A stretch of DNA of 64,000 nt, from assembly GCA_003946805.1 (NCBI GenBank), contig RPSH01000017.1, positions 17,308 to 81,307 of the forward strand, read 5' to 3'. Position numbers and translations under genes: made by a program. Positions 52,273 to 60,770 of the stretch are shown here, one piece after another. Within the stretch, counting starts at the first letter, position 1; each line of letters opens with the position of its first letter. Source of the DNA: Bacillus sp. 2B10 (lineage in GTDB: Bacteria > Pseudomonadota > Alphaproteobacteria > Sphingomonadales > Sphingomonadaceae). The notes below the pieces were generated by a model. It searched no databases. It was not told the origin of the DNA and worked only from the letters and a program-made list of their open reading frames with translations.

Positions 52273-54954
52273 ATGCAGCTTTCACCGGATGTGCTGGCGC
52301 GGGTGCGCGCCGGATCGCCGTTCCTGTCGACGCTGATCGATCGCGAAAGCGAGTTTCTGGACCGCGTCGCCGGGTTCGACGGCGATATCCTGTCGGCGGT
52401 CGCGTCCACGCCCGACCTGCCGCTCGCCCGGGCGTTGCGAATCGAGCGGCGGCGCATCGCGCTTCTGGTCGCCCTCGGCGACTTGTCGGGGGCATATGAC
52501 CTGACGAAGGTGACCCGGACGCTCAGCGACTTCGCCGACCGCGCGCTGCATCGCGCGATCGTGCAGGCGATCGCGGAGCGTACCCCCGGCGCCGACCCGG
52601 TCGGCTTCGCGGCGATCGCGCTGGGCAAACAGGGGAGCCACGAGCTCAACTATTCGTCCGACATCGATCCGATCCTGCTGTACGATCCCGCCGTCCTGCC
52701 GCGGCGCGAGCGCGACGATCCGTCCGAGGCGGCGGTGCGGATCGCGAAGCGCGCGGTCGAGTTGTTGCAGGCGCGCGACGGCGACGGCTATGTCCTGCGC
52801 GTCGACCTGCGGCTGCGGCCATCGCCCGAAGCGACGCCGATCGCGTTGCCGGTCGATGCGGCGGTTTCCTATTACGAATCCGCCGCGCTGCCATGGGAGC
52901 GTGCCGCCTTCATCCGGTCGCGCGCGGTGGCGGGCGACGTGGCGCTCGGCGAGCGGTTCCTCGACGCGATCCGCCCGTTCGTGTGGCGCCGCGCGCTGGA
53001 CTATGGCGCGATCGGCGAAATCCGCGAGATCACGCGGCGCATCCGCGACCATTATGCGCAGGGGCAGGCGTTCGGACCGGGATACGACCTGAAGCGCGGG
53101 CGCGGCGGCATTCGCGAGGTGGAGTTCTTCGCGCAGGTCCATCAGCTGGTGCACGGCGGGCGCGATCCGGCGCTGCGGGCGCCGGCGACCCGCGACGCGC
53201 TGGCGGCGCTGGCGGCAGGTGGCCGGATCGCGCACGACGAAGCGGTCGCGATGGACGGGGCCTACACGCTGTTCCGCACGATCGAGCACCGGTTGCAGAT
53301 GGTCGACGACCGCCAGACGCACAGCCTGCCCGAACACGCCGATGCGCTCGATCGCGTCGCGCGGTTGCAGGGGGTCGCGGACGGGCGGGCGTTGCTCGAC
53401 CTGCTGTCGCCGCAGGTCGCGGCGGTCGGTGCGATCTATGACCGGCTCGACGGTGCCGCGACACCGCGCTTGCCGGTCGATCCGCCATCGCTGGCCGAGC
53501 GGCTGACCGCGCTCGGCTTCGCGTCGGGCGAGCGGGGGGCACGGCGGATCGCCGACTGGCGCGGCGGTGCCTATCCGGCGCTGCGCAGTCCGGCGGCACG
53601 CGCCGCGCTGGAGGACAGCCTGCCGGGATTGATCGAGGGGCTGGCGACCGCCGCCGACCCCCATGCCGCGCTGCTGCGGCTCGACGCGATGCTGGCGCGG
53701 CTGCCCAGCGCAATCAACCTGTTCCGCCTGCTGGAGGCGCAGCCGGCGCTGGCGCGGTTGTTCAGCACGATCCTGTGCCATGCGCCGACGCTGGCCGAGG
53801 CGCTGGCGCGGCGGGCGACGCTACTCGACGCGCTGATCGACGCACGCGCGCTCGAACCGGTCGGGTCGGTCGATGCGCTGGCGGCGGAGATGGGCGCGCG
53901 CGGCGGCGAAGGCTATGAACGGCTGCTCGACCATGTCCGCGACGTGGTGAACGAAAAGCGCTTCATGCTGGGCGTGCAGGTGGTGGCGGGGACGGGCGAC
54001 CCGCTGGCGGTGGCGGCGGGCTATGCACGGGTGGCGGAGGCGGCGGTGCGGGTGCTGTCGGCCGCGACGATCGATGCGTTCGCCGAGCGGCACGGGCGGG
54101 TGCCGGGCAGCGAGCTGATCGTGCTGGCGCTGGGGCGGCTGGGGGGCGGGGCGTTGACCCATGCCTCCGACCTCGACCTGATCTACTGCTTCACCGGCGA
54201 TTTCGCCGCCGAATCCGATGGCGCGAAGCCGTTGGGGGCGGTCCTTTATTACAACCGGCTGGCGCAGCGGCTGACGGCGGCGCTGTCGGTCCAGACCGCG
54301 TCGGGGCCGCTGTACGAGGTCGATACGCGGCTGCGGCCATCGGGTGCGCAGGGGCCGCTGGTCGTGTCGCTGGCCGGCTTCGACCGCTATCAGCGCGAGG
54401 ATGCGTGGACGTGGGAGCATATGGCGCTGGCCCGGGCACGACCGATCGTCGGCTCGGCGGCGGGGCAGGCGGAGGCGGCGGCGATCATCGCGCGCGTGTT
54501 GCGCGGCGACCGGCCGGCGCGCGACATCGCGGCCGAGGCTGCGGCGATGCGGGTCGACATGGCGCGGCACAAGCCGCCCTCGGGACCGCTCGACGCCAAG
54601 CTCGCACCCGGCGGGCTGGTCGACCTCGAATTTACGGTCCACGTCACGCAGCTGCGCACCGGACGGGGGCTGGTGCCGCAGCTGGGCGAGGCGATCGACC
54701 TGCTGGTCGCCGACGGCCTGCTGCCCGCGCCGCTGCGACCGGCGCATGATTTCCTGACCCGCCTGATCGTGGCGATGCGGCTGGTCGCGCCGGACGGACA
54801 GGTGCCGTCGGCAGCGACCCAGCCGATCCTGGCGGCGGCGCTGGGCAGCCGCGACTGGCCGACGGCGCTTGCCACGCTGGAGGCGACGCGGCAGATCGTC
54901 GCCGCGGCATGGACCGCGATGGCGCGACAGGAGGGCGACGATGGAAACTGGTGA
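52273..54954 (+). CDS. glnE: Bifunctional glutamine synthetase adenylyltransferase/adenylyl-removing enzyme
   Basis: A protein of about 893 residues with two nucleotidyltransferase domains. The N-terminal (adenylyl-removing) one has GKQGSHELNYSSDIDPILLY and the C-terminal (adenylylating) one has LGRLGGGALTHASDLDLIYCF; FKR-GRGGIREVEF-type motif LKRGRGGIREVEFFAQ and KLAPGGLVDLEF follow each. GlnE sets glutamine synthetase activity in response to GlnB. The ATG at 52273 has GAGG five bases upstream; the ATG at 52270 is also possible. The end overlaps the bcp start by 14 bases. Confidence 0.96.
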   Translation: MQLSPDVLARVRAGSPFLSTLIDRESEFLDRVAGFDGDILSAVASTPDLPLARALRIERRRIALLVALGDLSGAYDLTKVTRTLSDFADRALHRAIVQAIAERTPGADPVGFAAIALGKQGSHELNYSSDIDPILLYDPAVLPRRERDDPSEAAVRIAKRAVELLQARDGDGYVLRVDLRLRPSPEATPIALPVDAAVSYYESAALPWERAAFIRSRAVAGDVALGERFLDAIRPFVWRRALDYGAIGEIREITRRIRDHYAQGQAFGPGYDLKRGRGGIREVEFFAQVHQLVHGGRDPALRAPATRDALAALAAGGRIAHDEAVAMDGAYTLFRTIEHRLQMVDDRQTHSLPEHADALDRVARLQGVADGRALLDLLSPQVAAVGAIYDRLDGAATPRLPVDPPSLAERLTALGFASGERGARRIADWRGGAYPALRSPAARAALEDSLPGLIEGLATAADPHAALLRLDAMLARLPSAINLFRLLEAQPALARLFSTILCHAPTLAEALARRATLLDALIDARALEPVGSVDALAAEMGARGGEGYERLLDHVRDVVNEKRFMLGVQVVAGTGDPLAVAAGYARVAEAAVRVLSAATIDAFAERHGRVPGSELIVLALGRLGGGALTHASDLDLIYCFTGDFAAESDGAKPLGAVLYYNRLAQRLTAALSVQTASGPLYEVDTRLRPSGAQGPLVVSLAGFDRYQREDAWTWEHMALARARPIVGSAAGQAEAAAIIARVLRGDRPARDIAAEAAAMRVDMARHKPPSGPLDAKLAPGGLVDLEFTVHVTQLRTGRGLVPQLGEAIDLLVADGLLPAPLRPAHDFLTRLIVAMRLVAPDGQVPSAATQPILAAALGSRDWPTALATLEATRQIVAAAWTAMARQEGDDGNW

Positions 54955-55396
54955 CACGCTACCCGATGGCCGGCTGACCCGGGCCGACGGGACCGATATC
55001 GCGTTGCGCGACCAGATCGGGGCACCGCTCGTCCTGTATTTCTACCCCAAGGCGGACACGACCGGCTGCACGCGCGAGGCGCAGGACTTTTCGGCGCTGG
55101 CCGAAGGGTTCGCCGCGCGGAACGCGACGGTGATCGGTGTGTCGCGCGACACGTCGGCCAAATTGTCGCGCTTCGCCGAAAAACACGGGCTGACCGTCAC
55201 GCTCGCCGGCGATGCCGACGGGTCGGTGTGCGAGGCGTTCGGCGTATGGGGCGAAAAGCAGATGTACGGCCGGACGTATCTGGGGATCGAGCGGGCGACG
55301 TTCCTGTTCGACGCGGCCGGAACGCTCGCCCGCCAATGGCGCAAGGTGAAGGTCGCGGGCCATGCGCAGGACGTGCTGGACGCCGTGTCGGCATGA
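54941..55396 (+). CDS. bcp: Peroxiredoxin, Bcp/PrxQ family
   Basis: A 151-residue thioredoxin-fold peroxidase. The peroxidatic cysteine lies in KADTTGCTREAQDF (about residue 45). The cysteine usually found five residues later in PrxQ enzymes is absent (CTREAQ), so this looks like a one-cysteine form or uses the distant cysteine in SVCEAFGVWGEK. RATFLFDAAGTL is the C-terminal signature. It starts inside the last codons of glnE with GGAGGG upstream. Confidence 0.94.
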   Translation: METGDTLPDGRLTRADGTDIALRDQIGAPLVLYFYPKADTTGCTREAQDFSALAEGFAARNATVIGVSRDTSAKLSRFAEKHGLTVTLAGDADGSVCEAFGVWGEKQMYGRTYLGIERATFLFDAAGTLARQWRKVKVAGHAQDVLDAVSA

Positions 55397-55652
55397 TCCG
55401 GTCGAATCGTTTGCAACGACCGTTCGACGCGCGACGACGGAACAAAGCGGCACCGGCCAAACAAGGTTAAACGACTCGCCGTACCGGCGCGACGGTTCGG
55501 CGCGACGCGCTGTCGCCGCGCTTGCGCGGGGCGGCCCGCATCCGGCAAGTCCTACACCGGTCGATACGCGGTGGGGCAACCGTCGAGACAGCAGGGTTCA
55601 TCGTTCGTGTCGGCATGCCGATGCGGGCATAACGCTCGGATAGCGGGACAGA

Positions 55653-56825
55653 ATGTCGATTACTTCCGTATTGAAAAATAACGTCGCTCCGTTCGCGGGG
55701 TTCCGTTCGATCTTCCGGACCCGCCATTTCATCCTGCACGACGGCAAGCAGCTTCGCCGCCACAGCATCTCCGGCCGGAACCAGGCCGCGGCCGCCGGGC
55801 TGGCGGCGATTACCGTCGCCTTCTCGGCCTATGGCATGGGGCAGGTGGCGATCGGTACCGCGGTCGCATCGGACGACAAGGTCGCGTCGATGCAGCAGCA
55901 GGTCGATGCGATGCGCGCCGATGTCGCCCGCCTCCACGCCGACGCCCGCGCGCACGCCGCCCGGCTCGACAAGCGACAGGCGGCACTGGCCGCGGTGCTG
56001 ACCGGTGGTGACGATGTCGACGGCCTCGCCCTCGCCGCGCTTCACCAGCAGCCTGCCAGCGAAGCCAGCCTCGTCACCCGCCCGTTCGACCGGGTCGCCC
56101 GGCAGCAGGCGGCGATGGCGGTGCAGGCAAAGGCGATGGCCGATGCCCGCTATGCCGATACCGCGCGGACGCTGCGCAGGCTGGGGCTGAACCCGCGTCG
56201 CGTGATGCCGGCGATGGGCGGTCCGTACGAGCCGGTCGACGCCGCGACCGCCGCTGCCGCCACCGCCGCGTCGGCGACCGCCGATGCGCAGGCCGATGCC
56301 CAGTTCCGCGCGCTGTTCCTAAGCTGGAAGAAGCTCGACACGATCGAGCGTGCCGCGATCTCGATCCCGTCCTATCAGCCGGTCGCCAGCCTGTCGTTCA
56401 CCAGTAATTTCGGGGTCCGTTCCGACCCGTTCCGCGGCACCGCCGCGATGCACGCCGGCGTCGACATCCCCGGTCCGATCGGCACCCCGGTCTATGCCAC
56501 CGCCGATGGCGTCATCGCCCGCGCCGAACGCGCCGGCGGCTATGGCAACCTGATCGAGGTCAATCATGGCAAGGGCATCGCGACCCGCTATGGCCATCTT
56601 TCGAAGATCATCGTGCGCGATCACGAGCGGGTGAAGCGCGGGCAGCTGATCGGGCTGATGGGTTCGACCGGCCGTTCGACCGGCAGCCACCTGCATTACG
56701 AAGTCCGCATCGACGGTTCGGCGGTCAATCCGGCGCCGTATCTGCAGGCCGGGCAGCTGGCGATGGCGGCCGACCGGGCGCAGCGGCAGCGGCTGGCGAT
56801 GGGTGGTCCTGTCGTCGCCGAATAA
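55653..56825 (+). CDS. M23 family metallopeptidase (LytM/NlpD-like)
   Basis: A 390-residue envelope protein. One membrane segment (about 45-65) precedes a coiled coil (DDKVASMQQQVDAMRADVA and onwards) and a long Ala-rich linker. The LytM domain (from about residue 250) is complete: NFGVRSDPFRG, the zinc ligands in MHAGVDIPGPIG and HLHYEVRIDG, and GKGIATRYGHLS. It is likely a peptidoglycan endopeptidase or amidase activator at division. The 256 bases before it show no gene or clear signal. Confidence 0.92.
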   Translation: MSITSVLKNNVAPFAGFRSIFRTRHFILHDGKQLRRHSISGRNQAAAAGLAAITVAFSAYGMGQVAIGTAVASDDKVASMQQQVDAMRADVARLHADARAHAARLDKRQAALAAVLTGGDDVDGLALAALHQQPASEASLVTRPFDRVARQQAAMAVQAKAMADARYADTARTLRRLGLNPRRVMPAMGGPYEPVDAATAAAATAASATADAQADAQFRALFLSWKKLDTIERAAISIPSYQPVASLSFTSNFGVRSDPFRGTAAMHAGVDIPGPIGTPVYATADGVIARAERAGGYGNLIEVNHGKGIATRYGHLSKIIVRDHERVKRGQLIGLMGSTGRSTGSHLHYEVRIDGSAVNPAPYLQAGQLAMAADRAQRQRLAMGGPVVAE

Positions 56826-56882
56826 AGCGCCGTACCGCCTGCGCCGGTTGCCGTCCGGGCGCCATGCGCTTATCTGCACGGC

Positions 56883-57221
56883 ATGGATATGACCGTGACC
56901 GACGTGACCCTGTCCGCTGCCGCCGCGGCGCGCGTGGCGGCGATTGCCGCGAAGCAGGAAAAGCCCGCGATCCTGCGCCTGTCGGTCGAGGGCGGCGGGT
57001 GTTCGGGGTTCCAGTATCGCTTCGGCCTGGCCGACAGCATCGATGCCGATGACAGCGTCGCCGAAACCGACGGCGTGAAGCTGGTCGTCGATACCGTCAG
57101 CCTCGATCTGGTCCGCGGCAGCGAGGTCGATTTCGTCGAATCGCTGGGTGGCGCGGCGTTCCGCGTGACCAACCCGCAGGCGGCGTCGGGCTGTGGCTGC
57201 GGCACCAGCTTCGCGGTCTGA
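56883..57221 (+). CDS. erpA: Iron-sulfur cluster insertion protein ErpA
   Basis: A 112-residue A-type carrier with the three cluster cysteines: GGGCSGFQYRF at about residue 40 and GCGCGTSF near the C terminus. VDFVESLGGAAFRVTNPQA fits ErpA. It passes Fe-S clusters to target enzymes including those of isoprenoid synthesis. The exonuclease III gene starts one base after its stop on the same strand. Confidence 0.93.
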   Translation: MDMTVTDVTLSAAAAARVAAIAAKQEKPAILRLSVEGGGCSGFQYRFGLADSIDADDSVAETDGVKLVVDTVSLDLVRGSEVDFVESLGGAAFRVTNPQAASGCGCGTSFAV

Positions 57222-57222
57222 C

Positions 57223-57993
57223 GTGCGGATCGTCACCTACAACGTCAACGGCATCAAGGCGCGACTGCCCCGGCTGATCGAGTATCTGACCGAGGAACAG
57301 CCCGACATCGTCTGTCTGCAGGAGCTGAAATCCAGCGACGAAACCTTTCCCGAGGCGGATATCCGCGCGGCGGGCTATGGCGCATTGTGGCATGGGCAAA
57401 AGGGGTTCAACGGCGTCGCGGTGCTGGCGCGCGGAGCTGATCCGGTAGAGCGGTTGCGCGGCCTCGCCGGCGAGCCCGAGGACGAACACAGCCGCTATCT
57501 GGAGGCGGATGTCGGCGGGCTGGTGGTCGCGTCGATCTACCTGCCGAACGGCAACCCGCAGCCGGGACCGAAATTCGACTACAAGCTGCGCTGGATCGAC
57601 CGGCTGCGGGCGCGGGCGGCGTTGCTGCTCGCCGAGGAACGCGCCGTGGTGCTGGCGGGCGATTACAACGTCATTCCGAATGACGACGATGTGTTCTCGG
57701 TCCGTGCGATGCAGGACGACGCGCTGATGCAGCCCGAATCGCGCGCCGGCTATCGCGGCCTAGTCTCGCAGGGCTGGACCGATGCGTTGCGCACCCGCTT
57801 TCCGAAGGGCGGAGTGTGGACCTTCTGGGACTATCAGGCGGGGGCGTGGCAGCGTGACGCCGGGTTCCGTATCGACCATCTGCTGCTCAGCCCGATCGCT
57901 GCCGACCGGCTGGTCGATGCCGGCGTCGACAAGGGCTATCGCGGACGCGAGAAGGCGAGCGACCACGCGCCGACCTGGGTCCGACTGCGTTGA
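57223..57993 (+). CDS. xth: Exodeoxyribonuclease III
   Basis: A 256-residue endonuclease/exonuclease/phosphatase-family enzyme for AP-site repair. Visible are RIVTYNVNGIKARLPRL, DIVCLQELKSSDETFP (catalytic glutamate), VASIYLPNGNP, VLAGDYNVIPNDDDV, and the C-terminal WTFWDYQAGAWQRDAGFRID with SDHAPTWVRL. The GTG start at 57223 lies one base after erpA; the frame before that lies inside erpA. The stop overlaps the next start as TTGA. Confidence 0.95.
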   Translation: MRIVTYNVNGIKARLPRLIEYLTEEQPDIVCLQELKSSDETFPEADIRAAGYGALWHGQKGFNGVAVLARGADPVERLRGLAGEPEDEHSRYLEADVGGLVVASIYLPNGNPQPGPKFDYKLRWIDRLRARAALLLAEERAVVLAGDYNVIPNDDDVFSVRAMQDDALMQPESRAGYRGLVSQGWTDALRTRFPKGGVWTFWDYQAGAWQRDAGFRIDHLLLSPIAADRLVDAGVDKGYRGREKASDHAPTWVRLR

Positions 57994-58748
57994 AGCGCGC
58001 GGGCGTCGCCCTGTGGGGCATGGCCGTCCTGCTGCCGACCTCTGCATCGGCGCGCGATTATTGTTCGACCCGGCCCAGTCTCGGCCAGTCGGCCTGCACG
58101 ATCGATGCCGGGCGCGTGGCGATCGAGACCGCCCTGTCCGACTGGGAGCGCGACGGCGATGCCGACACCGTCCTGTTCGGCGATACGCTGGTCCGGCTGG
58201 GCCTGACCGACCGGATCGAATTGCAGGCCGACTGGGCGCCGGTGGGCGTCGTGCGCGATCGCGCGACCGGTGGCCGGACCGCACGGACGGGCGATCTCGA
58301 AATCGGCAGCCGCATCGCGCTGCGCAACCCGGATGGCAAGGGGCTGTCCTACGGCCTGCAACCGTCGGTCACCGTGCCGACGGGCCGGTCGCCGGTCGGT
58401 TCGGGCGGGTGGGGCGCCAGCCTGATCGCGCCGGTCAGCTATGACCTGACCGACAGGCTGAACCTGCAATTCTCGCCGGAGATCGCGACGATGCCGCGTG
58501 AGGATCGCGGTGGGAACATGGCCGTCGCTACCGCCACGCTGGGGCTGGGCATCGTCGTCAGCGACAAATGTCAGGTCACGGTCGAGGGGCAATGGGCGCA
58601 CGACGACATGGCGACCGAACACCGCGCGGCGCTGGCGGTCGCGTGGCAGTTGTCCGACGATTTCTTCGTAGATGCGGGCGGTGTCGCGGGGCTCGACCAC
58701 GATACGCCCGCCCTCCGGGTCTATAGCGGTTTGTCGCACCGCTTCTGA
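57990..58748 (+). CDS. Outer membrane transporter-like protein (phenol MetA-like)
   Basis: A 252-residue protein with a signal peptide (KRAGVALWGMAVLLPTSASA, cleavage before RDY) and a beta-barrel pattern: VAIETALSDWERDG, ELQADWAPVGVV, GDLEIGSRIALRNPD, GLQPSVTVPTGRSPVGSGGW and a final strand ending YSGLSHRF. It resembles the Phenol_MetA_deg group of putative outer-membrane transporters, whose function is not established. The TTG at 57990 gives the correct signal peptide; an ATG at 58020 would cut off the basic residues. Confidence 0.82.
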   Translation: MKRAGVALWGMAVLLPTSASARDYCSTRPSLGQSACTIDAGRVAIETALSDWERDGDADTVLFGDTLVRLGLTDRIELQADWAPVGVVRDRATGGRTARTGDLEIGSRIALRNPDGKGLSYGLQPSVTVPTGRSPVGSGGWGASLIAPVSYDLTDRLNLQFSPEIATMPREDRGGNMAVATATLGLGIVVSDKCQVTVEGQWAHDDMATEHRAALAVAWQLSDDFFVDAGGVAGLDHDTPALRVYSGLSHRF

Positions 58749-58750
58749 TT

Positions 58751-58763
58751 GCCAATATTTGGC
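58751..58763. promoter_or_regulatory. Palindrome in AT-rich upstream region of the small secreted pair
   Basis: GCCAATATTTGGC is a perfect 13-base palindrome. It opens a stretch of about 170 bases (58749-58915) that is unusually AT-rich for this genome and holds further TTGGC/TGGCA copies. It probably contains the promoter of the next gene; no clear -35/-10 pair was chosen. Confidence 0.4.
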
Positions 58764-58915
58764 GTATGCTACTGCCAGTTGGCGGTGTTCATCACATTTA
58801 CATTTGTAGTCAAAAGCTAAGTACCTGTAATTGGCTGTTTTTGAAAACTGGCACAGTCACTGCAAAGACTGATGCAACTCCGGCAACACGCCGGAATGCA
58901 CAGGGAGACAGCATC

Positions 58916-59230
58916 ATGACCGCCATTCGCTTCGCCACGTCGATCGTCCTCGGCCTCGTTGCCACCACGTCGGCCTTCGCCGCCGAACCCGACGCCGCGC
59001 CTGCCGCGACCACGACTGCCGCCACGACGGCGGCCACCACCGTCGGTGGTGGCACCGTCACGGTTCGCGCCGGCAAGGACGCCCTGGCGTACAAGGGCGC
59101 GCGCAACGCCCGCTACTGCTTCCGCGCCGAAGCCGTCACCGGGAGCCATATTCGCCGGACCCTGTGCAATACGCGCGCGAACTGGGAAGCGATGGGCGTC
59201 GATCTCGACGCGGCGCTCGCCGGTCGCTGA
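58916..59230 (+). CDS. Small secreted protein, first of a tandem paralogous pair
   Basis: A 104-residue protein with a signal peptide (TAIRFATSIVLGLVATTSAF, cleavage before AEPD) and a Thr/Ala-rich linker. The C-terminal module begins ARYCFRAEAVTGSHIRRTLC and continues NTRANWEAMGVDLDAALAGR. The same module forms the next gene, so these are tandem paralogues. Two cysteines may form a disulphide. The frame is open upstream to 58766, but AGGGAGA before the ATG at 58916 and the signal peptide fix the start. The family is unknown to me. Confidence 0.85.
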   Translation: MTAIRFATSIVLGLVATTSAFAAEPDAAPAATTTAATTAATTVGGGTVTVRAGKDALAYKGARNARYCFRAEAVTGSHIRRTLCNTRANWEAMGVDLDAALAGR

Positions 59231-59254
59231 TCGGGCAGCAGGGAGGACATTCCG

Positions 59255-59467
59255 ATGACCATCGCAACGCTGCTCGCCGCATTGTTCGCCGCAACCAGCC
59301 AGACGCCCGCACCACCCGCGGGGGCGACCACACCGCCCGTCAAGGTCATGCGCTACTGCATTCGCGACCGTCGCGAAGGGGCGATCGATCGCCGCCGGAT
59401 CTGCCGGACGCGCGAAGCGTGGCAGGCGCGCGGATTCGACCCCGTCGTCGCACTCGGCGGACGCTGA
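59255..59467 (+). CDS. Small secreted protein, second of a tandem paralogous pair
   Basis: A 70-residue protein with a short signal-like N terminus (MTIATLLAALFAATSQTPAP) and the module MRYCIRDRREGAIDRRRICR, then TREAWQARGFDPVVALGGR. Shared with its neighbour are RYC.R, the second cysteine before TR, W.A.G.D and AL.GR. It starts 24 bases after the first gene with GGGAGGA upstream, so they form an operon. Function unknown. Confidence 0.82.
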   Translation: MTIATLLAALFAATSQTPAPPAGATTPPVKVMRYCIRDRREGAIDRRRICRTREAWQARGFDPVVALGGR

Positions 59468-59482
59468 GCGTCGACCGCTGCC

Positions 59483-59501
59483 GCCGGGCCGACCGCCCGG
59501 C
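59483..59501. terminator. Hairpin between convergent genes
   Basis: GCCGGGC and GCCCGGC form a 7-bp stem with a five-base loop in the 43-base gap between the paralogous pair and the acetyltransferase-like gene. No T tract is present. Confidence 0.4.
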
Positions 59502-59510
59502 GACGCGCCG

Positions 59511-60659
59511 TCACAAGGTGCGTTCGTACATCTGGTAGACGCGGTTGATCCTGCTATCGATCGTCGTCGCGATCGCGTTCATCCCCTGATTGTCGTCGAG
59601 CACCCAGCCGATCTCGCCGCGCGACGCACCGAACTTCGCCACCGCGTCGCGGCGGATATATTCGATCATCATGAAGGCCAGCTGGCTCGCCATCCGCGAC
59701 GCCTGCAACCGCTTGACCACCCCCATAAGCGGCACGCGCATCGTCCGCGCCTTGGGCGCGCGCAGCCACAGCAGCAGCTTCAGCCAGTTGAACGGCAGCA
59801 GCGATCCGCCCATCGGCTTGAGCGGTTCGTTCATGTCGGGCAGGGTAATCATGAACGCGACCGGCTCGCCGTCCAGCTCGGCGATGCGGATCAGGTCCTC
59901 GAACACCAGCGGCTTCAGCTTCTTGCCGACATCGTCGACTTCGGGCTGGGTCAGCGGTACGAAACCCCAGTTGTCCGACCATGCGTCGTTCAGGATGCGC
60001 AGGATGATCTCCGCCTCATCGGCGAACTTGGCCTTGTTCACCCGGCGGATGCGGATGCGGTCGTTCTTTTCGCCCGCTGCGACGATGCGCTGGACGATCG
60101 GCGGAAAATCCGTGGTGATGTCGAGGTCGTAGGTGACGAGCTGCTTGACCGGGGCATAGCCGGCACCTTCGATCCATCCCTGATATTGCGGCAGGTGATG
60201 GCCCATCAGCACCGTCGGGCTGTGGTCATGCCCCTGAATCAGCAGGCCGGGTTCCTCCCAGATCGACAGCGCGCACGGGCCGATCGCGCGCGTCATGCCC
60301 TTGCCGCGCAGCCACTGCTCGGCCTGCGCGATCAGTGCGTTGGCGGTCGCCTCGTCCTCCGCCTCGAACATGCCCCAGAAGCCGACGCCGGGGCCGAAGC
60401 CCTTGTCGCTCGGCATGGTCAGCGCCAGCGTGTCGAGATGCGCCGATACCCGCCCGACGACCTTGCCCGCGCGCTCGGCGATATAGAGTTGCGCCTCGGC
60501 ATGGCTGAACCAGCCGTTCTTCTTCGGATCGATCTGTCCGGCGACCTCGGTCTTGAGCGGCGGCACCCAGTGCGGGTCGTTGGCGTAGAGGCGATAGGGG
60601 AGCGCGATGAACGCCTTGCGATCGGCAGCGGTTACGACCGGACGGACGGTGATCGACAT
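59511..60659 (-). CDS. GNAT-superfamily-like protein (N-acyltransferase)
   Basis: A protein of 382 residues. The N terminus ITVRPVVTAADRKAFIALPY, the segment YANDPHWVPPL and the centre YIAERAGKVVGRVSAHLDTL with FWGMFEAEDEATANALIAQA match a conserved family of about 380 residues annotated as GNAT-like or as dATP pyrophosphohydrolase-like. The C-terminal half includes NDAWSDNWGFVPLTQPEVDD. The substrate is unknown. The start at 60659 follows GGGGGAG. A terminator separates it from the lipid hydroxylase gene upstream. Confidence 0.82.
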   Translation of the reverse strand: MSITVRPVVTAADRKAFIALPYRLYANDPHWVPPLKTEVAGQIDPKKNGWFSHAEAQLYIAERAGKVVGRVSAHLDTLALTMPSDKGFGPGVGFWGMFEAEDEATANALIAQAEQWLRGKGMTRAIGPCALSIWEEPGLLIQGHDHSPTVLMGHHLPQYQGWIEGAGYAPVKQLVTYDLDITTDFPPIVQRIVAAGEKNDRIRIRRVNKAKFADEAEIILRILNDAWSDNWGFVPLTQPEVDDVGKKLKPLVFEDLIRIAELDGEPVAFMITLPDMNEPLKPMGGSLLPFNWLKLLLWLRAPKARTMRVPLMGVVKRLQASRMASQLAFMMIEYIRRDAVAKFGASRGEIGWVLDDNQGMNAIATTIDSRINRVYQMYERTL

Positions 60660-60680
60660 GGCTCTCCCCCAAAACAGCAA

Positions 60681-60703
60681 CGGGGCGGCAATGCGCCGCC
60701 CCG
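60681..60703 (-). terminator. Intrinsic terminator of the lipid hydroxylase gene
   Basis: On the minus strand the 9-bp stem CGGGGCGGC / GCCGCCCCG is followed by TTGCTGTTTT. It lies downstream of the hydroxylase stop. Confidence 0.75.
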
Positions 60704-60770
60704 AGGCAAACTTCAAATGACAAATCGGTCATCCGCGCCGGTTCGCCGGCGTCCGATGATCCGCCCCGGA

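Noticed and set aside
55397..55652. Possible EcfG promoter (GGAAC near 55440) before the M23 peptidase gene
   Set aside because: The only GGTT downstream is 21 bases away instead of 16-17, so the spacing does not fit.
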